Source of the DNA: Ceratotherium simum simum
Lineage: Eukaryota > Chordata > Mammalia > Perissodactyla > Rhinocerotidae
Reading direction: 5' to 3'
DNA length: 64,000 bases
NCBI RefSeq assembly: GCF_000283155.1
Contig: NW_004454173.1
Location: forward strand, 6,302,546-6,366,545
Positions 1 through 9,932 of this stretch are shown here, piece after piece. A program made the translations under genes and the position numbers. A model generated the notes under the pieces. That model saw only the letters and a program-made list of their open reading frames with translations. It had not been told where the DNA came from and ran no database searches. The number at the start of each line of letters is the position of its first letter. Positions within the stretch are counted from its first letter, which is position 1.

Positions 1-61
1 CCAGGTCGCCGCAGTGGAGCACGTGCACTTAGCTGGTTGCTTGCACCACTGGGCCGGCCCC
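1..61 (-). mobile_element. ERE SINE, head portion, cut by window edge
   Basis: On the minus strand this begins with the equine SINE head GGGGCCGGCCC and continues into the tRNA-like region. Only the first ~60 bp lie in the window; the body and A-rich tail would be to the left. It is non-coding and was mobilised by L1 machinery. Its presence is part of the evidence for an equid genome. Confidence 0.85.
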
Positions 62-599
62 AAGAATTTCCTTCTTAATTATTATAAAAATAATACACTT
101 ACATGGAGATCAAATTTCAAATAGTGCAGAGGATATAATATCTTCCCATGCTGCCTTCCCATGCCCCCTCTCCCATTTCCTATTTACCCTTCCAAGTTCA
201 AAGATAACATTTTCTGACTGTTTTTGTGTCTTTTCTTTTGGTAGTTAACTGCATAATGCCATATAACTGACATTTATCTTTATTATCTGCCTGTTTTGGA
301 TTGAGGAATTTAGCTCACTAAGAATAATTCTGCCCCACCCCCAGTTTTATTTTTACTTGTGTTTTTATTTTCAGATATTCTATTGGCAACTTTCATAATT
401 TCATGTGATATAGTTAAGCATCTGTATCTTGATTTATCACATTTAGTCAGCACTTTTAAAATAGCTAACATCAGGAAATTATTGCTCTGACAGTGCTCTC
501 TGCCCCTACCCTTCTCTGCCTACTCTTTTTATTCTTTATTTTATTTTGCACAAATAAATCCTCACCTTTTAAAAAACATTTTTTAAAGAAAAGATCCTT
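62..599. other. Unassigned AT-rich DNA
   Basis: No open frame of note and no repeat I can name with confidence. The sequence is T-rich on the plus strand and may be the decayed 3' part of the LINE fragment that follows. Confidence 0.5.
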
Positions 600-1245
600 A
601 GAGAGAAACTTTGAGTATGTATATGTCTGAAAGTCTGTATCTTACTTTTACACTCAATTAGTTTTTCTCTGCATATAGAATTCTAGATTTAAGACCATTC
701 TACGTCTGAACTTTGGAGGCTTCAGTCCATCTTTTTCCAAATTTCAAGGTTGCTGATAGGAAGTATCATGTCAACCTGATTCTCCTTCCTTTGTAAGTAA
801 CTTGGTTTTTATTTCTCAAAATTTGGGTGATCTTCCCTTCATTCTTGATGTTTTGGAGTGCTGTGAGTCTTTTTCTTCCACTCTGTTCGGTACTATCTGA
901 CTTTCCAGTCTGAAGACTGGTCTTCTGGAAAATTTTTCTTCTATCATTTCTCTGATAATTCCCTCCCTCTGCTTTTATTGCCCTCTTCTTCAGAAATTCC
1001 TATTAGAACACTGTTAACTCTCCTGGTTGTTTTCTTTCCTTTCTTCCTTTTTTCTTTTCAAAAATTTTCCTTGGTTTCCTTTCATTTTGATCTTGTCTTA
1101 TTTCCTCCCCCAGGAGTTATCTCTGAATCCTCTGGAGTCACCCTCTCTGACTCAGGCCTACCTCCACTCTAGGTTATCCATCAGTTGGTTTCCAATTGCA
1201 TTTGCTTTCCAAAAATTCACCTAGTTATTTTCTTGCTTCATGTCC
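600..1245 (-). mobile_element. Old L1/HAL1-like LINE fragment, ORF1 region
   Basis: The plus strand is strongly pyrimidine-rich and resembles the antisense of an ancient L1-type ORF1 region (GAATTCTAGATT, then TTTCTCTGATAATT, then AGAAATTCCTATTAGAACA in that order). The short plus-strand ORFs here (about 978-1224) are antisense by-products with no domain. It could be HAL1 or another old L1 clade; a library search would decide. Confidence 0.5.
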
Positions 1246-1253
1246 ATATTCCT

Positions 1254-1692
1254 TTTATGGGCTGAATTTTGTCCCCCTGTCCCCCTGTACCCCTCCCCAT
1301 CCCCCAATTCTTATGTTGCAGTCCTAACCTAATCCTAGTCCTAATTCATATGTTGCAGTACCTCAGAATGTGACTGTATTTGGAGATAGGGTCTTTAAAG
1401 AGGTTTGGGAATAAGGTTAAATGAGGTCATTGGGGTAGCCCTTAATCTTCTATGACTGGTATCTTTATAAGAAGAAATTTAGACGCTGACAGTCACAGAA
1501 GGAAGCCCATAAGAAGACACAGGGAGAAGACAGTTATCTACAAGCCAAGGAGAGAGGCTGTCAGAAGAAACCCACCCTGCTGACACTGCAATCTTGGACT
1601 TATAGCCTCTAGAACTGTGAGGAAATAAATTTTTGTTGTTTAAGCCACTCAGTCTGTGATACTTCATTATGGCAACCCTAGCAAAATAATAC
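1254..1692 (+). mobile_element. MaLR LTR, MLT1 type
   Basis: Diagnostic MLT1 blocks appear in order: GGCTGAATTTTGTCC near the start, TGTGACTGTATTTGGAGATAG, the 'tttataagaag' block, 'tctagaactgtgagg', AATAAATTTTTGTTGTTTAAG (poly-A signal region) and a terminal CTAGCAAAATAATAC. It is a near full-length solitary LTR of a non-autonomous ERVL-related element. No clean 5-bp TSD was found, so the ends are approximate. The minus-strand ORF at 1479-1667 is spurious. Confidence 0.8.
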
Positions 1693-1899
1693 TCTTCTCA
1701 TTCCTGGGGCATTATACATGAGTTTCTTTTTATACTTTACTGTGATTCAGTGGGTTTTTGGGAGGGGAAGTTAATGCATGTTTTCTGCCTTCCACCTTGA
1801 ACGGGAGGCCAGAGTTACTTTTGAGTTGCTATCCCTGTGGATGACTGGGTACAGGGAGGTAGGTTAGGAGGCCTAGGATTTGCTTCATTCTCATGAATA

Positions 1900-2070
1900 A
1901 CTATAGCTAGAGCTCTCATTTCTTAAATTTTCACTATGTGCCAGGCCCTGTGCTAAGGTCTTTACAAATATCGTATCATTTATTCATGCAAACATCCTAG
2001 AGGGAGGGTACTGTTAATCCCTCTACTTCGCATACGAGAAAACTGAGCCACAGAAAGGATGAGTCATGCT
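1900..2070 (-). mobile_element. MIR SINE
   Basis: The plus strand reads as the reverse of MIR: 'cactatgtgccaggccctgtgctaag', then the 'atcatttattcatgcaaac' block, a GGTACTGTTAATCCC block, and 'gagaaaactgagccacagaaagg'. This is the MIR core and 3' half of an ancient tRNA-derived SINE. Confidence 0.75.
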
Positions 2071-2993
2071 GACCAATAGGCCAGGTGCTTTGATAACTGA
2101 GAAAATGCATCCCAGGTGTGTCTTCTTGATTAGATGTTTGTAAAACTTTAAACTTTGAAATCTTCTTTGTATCTCATGTTTAACAAAGAGTCATTTAAAG
2201 GGAGAAATTATCTAGGTGATATTCGAGGCAATCTGTCATTGATATCATCTCTACTGCTAAATTAATTGCTTATCTCCTATTTTCTTTAACATTTGGCTAG
2301 CCTCACTTGGAACATGAACTGGACAGATTTTCATCGAGTTGCTTTTGATTGACAGTGCTGGCTTGATAGTGTGTATGAGTGGAGGGAAGTAGGCAATTCT
2401 CCCTTATCTTACATTCATTTCAACAAAGTTCCATCAATGTGCAAACCACTCTGCTAAAATGAGTATAGCACAGTCTCTACCCTCCAGCGAGATACGGAGT
2501 GCACAAAGAACCCTGGGAGGAGAGATATCCAGTATGGTTTCTTTTCTCTCTGTTTCATGGTCTTAAAGCTAGAAAAATAATTAAAACTTGACTCTGATCT
2601 CACAGTTCCTTGACTTTCAGCTCCATTGACTTTTATCTCAATTCCTTTTTAATTTTTCAATCCCTTGGACACATCTTAGATTAGTCATCTCCACTAATAG
2701 CCTCATCTTTGAAGTTTTAAAAGCCAGTTAGATCTCTTGCACTCTCTTATTCTACTGAATCTTCTTTTTGACTCATGAAATCTTCTAACCTTGTGAAGTG
2801 TTGCCATTCTGTCTCAGTTTAGTGGTTTTCTTGTGACTTCCCTTCATTCCCAATCCCCAGGCTGATTCACTTATGTGATACCCATAATTTTCTTATACGT
2901 TCCCTCAATTCTTTCCCATTCCAATTTTTCTATTCTACACATCTACAACTCATCCATTGTTAATGATTTTCCTTTACATTTCTATATCCATTA
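2071..2993. other. Unassigned pyrimidine-biased DNA
   Basis: Mostly short T/C-rich tracts with stops in all frames. The right part (about 2560-2990) has the look of heavily decayed LINE DNA, but I cannot assign it. No gene signal seen. Confidence 0.45.
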
Positions 2994-3180
2994 ATTTATT
3001 TGTTCTCTTAGCTATTTATTGAGCACCTACTCTGCACCAGTCATTGGACGTAGTGGTGAACAAGATCAACATGGATCCCACTCTCAGGGAGCTTATGTTT
3101 TCATGATGAGAGATGGACAATGCATGGATCAACGCAGGCCAATGAGAGTGAAGCACACAGATGGACAGGTGGGGGCCACT
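2994..3180 (-). mobile_element. L2 LINE 3' end
   Basis: The plus strand reads TATTTATTGAGCACCTACT, 'caccagtcattgg', 'gtggtgaacaagatcaacatgg', 'cactctcagggagcttatg' and 'gatggacaatgcatgg'. This is the antisense of the L2 3' end (cagtgcctggcacatag...gctcaataaa). A 136-aa ORF crossing it at 3019-3429 has no recognisable domain and is rejected as a gene. Confidence 0.7.
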
Positions 3181-3637
3181 GCACATCTATGGCTTCCAGT
3201 TTCAGTAAGTCATTCAGCAATGTTCATCTACTTAAATTTTCTTTGGTCAGCACTGTCTCCTGTTCCCTTTGGCCACTGCTCTATACTACTCACGCCCGTT
3301 ATCTTGCCCCAACGCATTAACTGTCAGCACATCATCTTCCTCCATACTTCCCTGATGAATCAAGGTTTTCAGTCAGGGACTCTATCCGTTTCACAGCACC
3401 TCTCCCTCTGGAGACAACCTTCTACATAAACATGTCCTTCCATCCATCTCCCCAGTCTGGGACCATGAGATTTCCTTCTTCCTGGTCAAGGCTAGATTTT
3501 CCACCTAGCTGCTTAATCTTGTTTTAGTCACAGGGCTTTTCTTTATCGTTTGTTTTCTATCCATTATCTTCAACTACTCCCCGTTAGTTTCTTCCTGCCA
3601 GCCTCAAAATATACTCAATTTCTCATGTTCATCCTTT
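3181..3637. other. Unassigned pyrimidine-rich DNA
   Basis: C/T-rich plus strand between L2 and MIR fragments. It may be further decayed L2, but no block is diagnostic. The overlapping ORF at 3019-3429 looks accidental. Confidence 0.4.
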
Positions 3638-3775
3638 AATAATAATGACTACCATTTATAAAACATATGCTACATGCCATACACCTTCTATCTCTCATCT
3701 AATTTAGCCTTCAAAACAACTCTGCAAGGTAGTTACTACTATCTCTATTTAATAGAATTAGAAATAGGCGCAGAG
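3638..3775 (-). mobile_element. MIR SINE fragment
   Basis: Antisense MIR blocks: 'aataatgactaccatttataaa', 'tctcatctaatttagccttcaaaacaac', 'gcaaggtagttactactatctc', then 'agaaataggcgcagagag'. Decayed but in the correct order. Confidence 0.65.
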
Positions 3776-3789
3776 AGAATTCTAGTTGT

Positions 3790-4140
3790 TGCCTGATCTC
3801 TCTTTTCTTTTATATGTAATCTTCTTAAAAGAGTGTCTTCATTCTTGCTTTCTTTGAGCAGGCTTTTGCCCTACTATTCCATGGTGCTTAGGTCACCATC
3901 GACTTCCCAATTCCTAAATCCAGTGTACACTTTCAGTCTCAGTCATTCGTGAACACTACATGAACATATACGAGCAACAGCACATGGCATTATTGTCCAC
4001 TTGGAATTCTTGCTTCCCTTTGCTCCCGTAATATTGCTCTCTACTGGTTCTCTTCTTATTTCATAACTGTATCTTCTCAGGCTTCTTCTTTAGATTTCTT
4101 TCTCTTATATCCTCTTATATATTAGCATTCTCTGAGGTTA
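3790..4140 (+). mobile_element. L2 LINE, reverse-transcriptase region remnant
   Basis: Short blocks match the L2 ORF2 RT region in sense orientation: 'ggcttttgccct', TAGGTCACCATCGACTT, 'taaatccagtgtacactttcagtctcag', 'catggcattattgtccac' and 'ctctctactggttctcttcttatttc'. In active L2 this encodes the region around the catalytic aspartates; here frames are broken by many indels. Confidence 0.55.
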
Positions 4141-4299
4141 TTTTCTCAGTGTTCTCTCTTTTTCTCTCCCTCCCTCTCCCTTGACGTGCAGAATTCTCCC
4201 TGAATGATCTTCAGTCCCATTTTTCACTCCTAAAACTATATCTCTAGTTATGGCACCATTTATAACAAAGACTGAAAAATATTCACCAAAATGAGATCT

Positions 4300-5160
4300 C
4301 CAGAGGTCTATGTTGACCTCACTAAGTGCTGTTTTGGTGCAGTGATAGGACAGAAACCAGATGGGGCAGGCTGAGAAGTAGGAAACAGGTAAAGAAATGG
4401 AAAAAGCAAGGTTAAATAACTCTTGAGAAACATAGCTATCTTTGAGGTGGGGCAATCAAGTAACTTCTTTTTTAAGTTGAAAAAAAACATGAGAATGTTT
4501 AAATACCCTTGGTATTAGAAAAGACCTACTCGAGGGGACAAGCTGAAAATGAAGGAATGAGAAGAGAATGGATATGAGAATGGACTCCCCAGTAGAAGGA
4601 GAAGGGTTGTCCTAAGGAGAAAGATTGTCCTTAGAAGAAGTGATGCCTCCTTCATTAGAAAGAAGGAAGATGATGCAGATGCAAGTACATTTGCTGAGGA
4701 TGAGGCAAGGTCACTCTGTAGGAGTGGGGGATATTGCTATAGCCATCTTTGGAAAATGCAGTCTGCCTCAGGGGTTTAAGGTGAGACACGGCATTGGGAA
4801 ACAGAAAGCACACCACCAACCCTTGGTGTATGAGAGAATAAAGACTCTCATTTGAAGGAACTCTGTGGAAGTGGGTATCCTGAGGAGACCGAACTTTCAG
4901 TTAATGCAAGGAAGTAGAAGAAGCCCTTGTAGGGGAGGTTGAGGTGGTAGGAAGCAGTCTAATAATAGAGTGGGAAGGAGAGGATAGTTTATCGTTTTGA
5001 GGATATGTAAGGACAGAATATTATGGTGACAGTAGTGCCTGGAGAATAGATTAAGGGAGCAGGAAGCTTAGACTTTGGGAGTTGACTGATAAGAACAGGG
5101 ATGAGAAGCATGAGTGGGTTTAGTCCTAACAGTCTCCTGTTGGAAGGTGGGCACTAGATC
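4300..5160 (-). mobile_element. L2-like LINE fragment, upstream ORF2 region, antisense
   Basis: The plus strand is purine-rich and follows antisense L2 coding sequence: 'agaaaccagatggggcaggctgag', 'ggaaacaggtaaagaaatgg', 'ataactcttgagaaa', 'tgagaatgtttaaatac', 'ggacaagctgaaaatg', 'tgctgaggatgaggcaaggtcactc'. It lies tail-to-tail with the sense-strand L2 piece on its left. Identification is weaker beyond ~4830. ORFs at 4138-4490 (minus) and 4625-4855 (plus) have no protein signature. Confidence 0.45.
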
Positions 5161-5324
5161 CAAAGGGTGGGTATCTTGTCTCCATGAACTTGAGGTAGTT
5201 TCAACTTGGTCTTAGAGATTTCAGGGTAGAAAGCTTGGAAGACATAGCAACCTATGGGTCTGGGTGTCTAGGAGCATCAGCCTGGTCTTGCTGTGCCCTA
5301 GTGATTGAAGTGTCCCCCTACAAA

Positions 5325-5445
5325 GGGGAGACTTTGAGGCCAGGACTATGCCTTACTCGCCTTGGTATTCTAGCATCTAGCACAGTGTCATATGTATCCA
5401 GACACTCACAGATGGCTGAGTGATTTAAAGAATTGATAAAAGAAC
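5325..5445 (+). mobile_element. L2 LINE 3' terminus
   Basis: Contains the L2 end blocks 'ggccaggactatgccttactcgccttgg', 'attctagcatctagcacagtgtca' and a decayed 'gctgagtgatttaa' tail. Short, ancient and non-coding. Confidence 0.6.
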
Positions 5446-8400
5446 ATGGATTCAAGCCCCAGACTGCTGAAGGCCGAGCTTCACTTACAGCATGCCACCT
5501 TTCAATTCTCTGCTCCCAGGGCCTGTAACCAGGGCGCTAAAGAGACATTTCCTCCTATGTTACATGTGAACAGCACAAAGCCTTGATAAAACCTGACAGT
5601 TTTCCAGGGAGTTTGATCAACATAAACATTCAAATCAGATATTTCAGGCCAAATTACATCGACTCAATATGATTACTTGAAATCTACTCCATTCCATTGC
5701 TGCCTAGGGCATATGGCTTTCCTTCAAAATGTAGAAAACCACAAACCTTTAGGATGAATGCTACACTACAGGATTCATGACAATGCGCTTGATGAACAGC
5801 TGCTACCAATTAGACAGATATCTGTGAAAAAGATAACTCTCTGAGAGCCAACCAATACATGTAAGACATGCCTAACAATTTAGGGCCATGGGAGCAGATG
5901 GGCATGGTCTAAAAATATGTTTATGAAATTTTATTTAGGAGAAAAAAGAATGTTGCCTTGGTATCAATTGCTACTTCCATACCAGTGCCTACAGTTCAAA
6001 TAAAAGCCCTTCATGAATATATTCAACTTCTCATACATCTGTCAAAAGTAAACTATTAGAAAATAATATTTTCCTATTAATTCAAACTTTGGGCAAGCCT
6101 TGCTTTCAGGAAACACAAATGTACTGAATCTGACTAAAGCCCTCAAATGAGAGAGTGATTATTTGCATTACCAAAAAGGATACACATGTACAGAAGATTC
6201 ACACAGGCTTCCTTCTTTCCATAGTGAGTTTCCTTTGGATATTTAAAATACAACTTGATTTATAAAATTTAGAAAATTATATCCATAAAATTTTTCAGGG
6301 GACACATTAGTACGAAGTGAAATATGCAGGCATATTACAATGAGAGCCATATTATTTAGTCAACAGCCCCACACTAGTTAAATTTATTGGATTCACTTAG
6401 ATTTTTTTCATATCTCTTTCAGGATCCAAAATATTTTTGGTTTGTTTAAAATCCTCCAAATTTAAGATTGATAAGTCTCGGGATTATCTCCATTCGCTGT
6501 AGTAGCATCTGATCTGTTAAAATGTAGTTCCATGCTGGAGATGTGATTTATCCCAGTAGATCAAATACCAATCTGGGAACCATAACAACTAGATCTGCTC
6601 ACATCTCATTCGATAACTGCTCAGTTATTTTTGGCAACACACTCAATTTCTCTGAATTCAGTCTTCTCTTTTAACGAAGGGATAATCACTATTTGCCAGT
6701 TACTTGCCTCGTAGGAGCGTCAAGCATTCGTGAGATCATAGGTGCTCATGGGCCATTTTAGATCATCATCAGAAGCTTTGTTCTTTCAGGTTTCTGGGGT
6801 GAGAAACTGGGACCCAGGCAATTTGGGAAAGTGTCTCACGGCCTTGGAAGGTGTTGGCGAAGAAGATAATCCTTTAAGTTGCCTATCTAAGGAAAGGAAG
6901 AATGGTCTTAACATTCCAAGAGAACAATCTTGTTATAATATTTGAAAAACCTCTGCAAAGTAGCATAACCATATTGGTGTTTCATTTCTGATGTTAAACA
7001 ACATTATCTCTTGCTCCAGGTTAATATTATATGACCTTTTGGATTGAAAGGGTAAGGTGACATAAGATTTTTGATAAATATTATGATTTCTGAGTCTGCC
7101 TCAATATACTCCAATGTTTTAGTTCCCTGGCTACCATTGCAGATTTCAAACCCACCTTTGAAAAGTTGCTGAATCTGATTTATTTTAAGTTCACAATGTG
7201 GCCTTGTATGTAGCTGAATTGCCCTCTGTGAGATGGAAGACCGGTAGCTTAACCACAGTTCCTTTTAATACTTCCTTTAACAAGGCCTAGTAGCCAAGAA
7301 CTCACATTTTACTTCTAGTTTAAAAGTCTCAAAAAACTTCAGAAAAGTCAGGAATCAAAAAATAGAAGATAAAACTCGTCAAACAGTGACAAATCAAAGT
7401 GCTATTCTAAGACCTGCTTTCCCACAAGAAGCTCTTTGTTCTTTGCTTATGTCAATGTTTAGTGATTTCTGAACTTTCCTGGAGGATAGTCTACCACGCT
7501 ACAGTAGAGGGGTGGATTTGAAATAATAGCATAAGATGGACACAGTGTTCCTTGTCTTGGTGAGAGGGAGTGGGAGGGTCAAAAGAACGTCTCACTGGTC
7601 AGCCAGTGATTGATCCCACATGACTTATTTGCTTCCTGGTCTTTCCCGCTGTCAGAATCCAGGCATCTGCTGGTGATTGGGATGAGGAGGTGTGAGGGGA
7701 ATGGGCTAAGCCTTCCCTCAGCTAAGTAAATGAACACACAGGCCCTCAAAGAACGGTCTTTGCCTCAGGTTCTAGGGATATAACCTGACCAGTGCAAAGA
7801 GTCCCTTCTCTCACTGATTTGTCTGTGTGTGTTGTCCACGGGTCTGGGGCCTCTGCTCATGGTCTGTCCGGATGCCTCAGGTGGCTGCTCCCTCAGCAGC
7901 AGACAGCATCCCCTTTTGATCCTTTCCCTCATTCCTTTTCTGCCTCCTCGGCTCAGTCTCTTGGCCCTGTGGCCATTTCTCTTCCTTTGAAGTTTCTTTA
8001 TCCTCCTCTGTCACAGCTTCCGGCATGGGTGGTCATTCTGTGCCATGAGGCTTGATGGGGCCAGGAAGAAGCCCAGGCACCAAGGGTGAGAAGGCACAGG
8101 AAAGAGCAGACTTTCTATAGGAAAACCAGATCACTTGTATATAAAAGTTCTTTCCTAGCTCATATTCCGTACCTTATTATGCTAGAGGAGTGTCTGACCC
8201 CTGCTGAGACTTGAGTTCCATATAAAACTTTCCATCCTATTACTTTAGTATTGGGTTGCCTAGGCTCCAAGAAAAGAAGGAATGGGGAGAAAACTTAAAT
8301 CAGCCCAAAAATGATAACTTATATTTGTATTGCACTTTACAAATTAAGAGTTCCTCCCTAAAAATAATATGTGTTAAATATTTAGTTTCCATCATTGCAT

Positions 8401-8489
8401 TTTATTCATACCACCCTTATGAATTCAGGCCTCCACTTTTGTTTACTCAACCTATTGTCATGCCTCCAAACTAGTGCCCATTAGTTCCT
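5446..8489. other. Unassigned AT-rich interval with few recognisable repeats
   Basis: About 3 kb without a repeat I can name or an ORF with protein character. The longest plus-strand frame is 87 codons at 7792-8055, low-complexity S/L/P-rich, with no domain. There is no CpG clustering. Such a stretch may hold conserved non-coding elements, but a single sequence cannot show that. Confidence 0.5.
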
Positions 8490-8585
8490 TCAGCACGATC
8501 TTTCTAAAAGTAAATTTGATTTTAAAAGTCCATGGCATTACATTCTTCAGTGGCTCCCTTTCACCTATAGCAGTGTCCCCAGACC
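8490..8585 (+). mobile_element. L2 LINE fragment
   Basis: Sense L2 blocks 'cacgatctttctaaaagtaaatttgat' and 'cattcttcagtggctccctttc' correspond to the L2 region just after the RT thumb. Short and decayed. Confidence 0.6.
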
Positions 8586-8644
8586 CCTGAAGTGACATTT
8601 TTAAGGGAATAGGGAGGTCATACTTAGGTTGTCTAGGAGTTTCC

Positions 8645-8905
8645 TTGAATTTTGTTTTTTGTGTGTGTGTTTATGTGAGGAAGATCAACCCTGAGCTAAC
8701 CTCCATGCCAATCCTCCTCTTTTTGCTGAGGAAGACTGGCCCTGGACTAACATCTGTGCCCATCTTCCTCCACTTTATATGAGACGCCACCACAGCATGG
8801 CCTGACAAGCGGTGTGTTGGCGGGTGCCCGGCATCCGGGCCACAAAAGTGGAACGCACGAACTTAACCACTACGCCACGGGGCCAGCCCCTTGAATTTTA
8901 TTTTA
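8645..8905 (-). mobile_element. ERE SINE (long, tailed type) with TSD
   Basis: The element occupies about 8660-8890 and ends with GGCCAGCCCC, the antisense of the ERE head. The left side carries antisense tail units (AAGATCAACCCTGAGCTAAC; GACTGGCCCTGGACTAACAT) behind a T/GT-rich tract. Flanks share TTGAATTTT plus T-rich sequence (from 8645 and from 8891), a likely ~15-bp TSD with mismatches. The tRNA-like part has 'cttaaccactacgcc' and a degenerate B-box. Confidence 0.88.
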
Positions 8906-9039
8906 ATATCAATTAAAAGAATCTTTAAAAAATAATATAAGTAGATTCTGGGTCATCTAAATGACTATCTTATCACTGTCATAAAATTTCACTGTCTCTG
9001 TTGTCTTTATGATCTTGTTGGCACCAAGTTGAACAACTT

Positions 9040-9420
9040 TAAATGTCATGAGTTAATGAAAAATGAACAAAAGTGGATTTAATTTGTAATGATGAGTTTG
9101 ATCCATGCGAAAGCCAAATGCTGTGACAGCAAATTGTTTAAAGGCAGATTTTCAGTACAGTGGCTCCAACAGAGAAAAGTGTGGGGAAAATTTCGTCCCG
9201 ACACGTCACGTCGCAGACCAGGCGTGCCGACCGGTCACAGACCAGGCATGCCTCACCAAATCGCAAACACGAGCAACAACAATAACAAAACTGAAAAAGA
9301 GCCGTAGCTCTCGGTAACAATTTTCTCGTAGTGAGTGGTGTTTTAGTTTCATTTAACACAATAAGTAAATATTAATGTGAACTTTATTGATTTTATAAAT
9401 TTCCTATGAAATTGTTATGG
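9040..9420. other. Unrecognised segment with CpG-dense core and 24-bp direct repeat
   Basis: At 9190-9320 there is a cluster of more than a dozen CpG sites inside AT-rich DNA. The word CAGACCAGGC recurs at 9214 and 9238 (period 24), within near-duplicate units at 9211-9232 and 9235-9257. Overlapping ORFs of 70-73 codons exist in three frames, none with a recognisable domain. It could be the core of an unidentified lineage-specific insertion. I do not recognise it. Confidence 0.5.
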
Positions 9421-9544
9421 CTTTAGATTCACATACAATCTATAAGCAAAAAGAGTTTAAGCCTAGTTTTCTATTTCACATAAGAATTCTTCTATTTTTC
9501 AAAAGTATTTCCTGTCTCTCCCTACGGGGTCCTTTCTTGTGGGA

Positions 9545-9805
9545 AAGTCATACTTCCTACCCCTCTGACTTCAGGTTTGGCTGTACCACTGGATTTGCCA
9601 AATAAAATGTGAGTGGAAGTGATAGGTGCCACTTCCAAGTGGAAGCTTTCAGAGCCACTGCATGTCTGACCCTCTCCCTTTTTTCTTTCTGGCATGAGCC
9701 CAGCAATATTCCAGAAAGGGAATACTTGGGCAGCCTGGACCCCAGAAAGAAGATTATGCAGAACCCAGAGCGTCAGCCAACTGTGAAGGACACGTAACAC
9801 AAGTG
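9545..9805 (+). mobile_element. LTR fragment, MaLR/MLT1-like
   Basis: Blocks 'ggatttgccaaataaaatgtgagtgg', 'aagtgataggtgccacttcc', 'gcagcctggaccccagaaagaag' and 'gtgaaggacacgtaac' match a mammalian LTR of the type that normally continues to AATAAA and 'tgttttaagccac'. Here the 3' part is missing, so it is truncated. Confidence 0.5.
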
Positions 9806-9816
9806 GGAAATTTTTA

Positions 9817-9932
9817 TGCACACACATACACTCACACACACGCCTATATAAGATATAGTGTGTCTGTGTATATGTATATATGTGTGGGCATATGCATATC
9901 TATGTGTGTGTACATATGTGTATCTATATCTG
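9817..9932. repeat. TG/CA-TA mixed microsatellite
   Basis: Begins as CA-rich (acacacatacactcacacac) then switches to interrupted TG/TA (tgtgtatatgtatatatgtg). The repeat is imperfect, so it is likely old and of moderate polymorphism. Confidence 0.85.

Noticed and set aside
3019..3429. 136-codon plus-strand ORF as a gene
   Set aside because: Overlaps an antisense L2 3' end, has no domain and no support for a start or splice sites.
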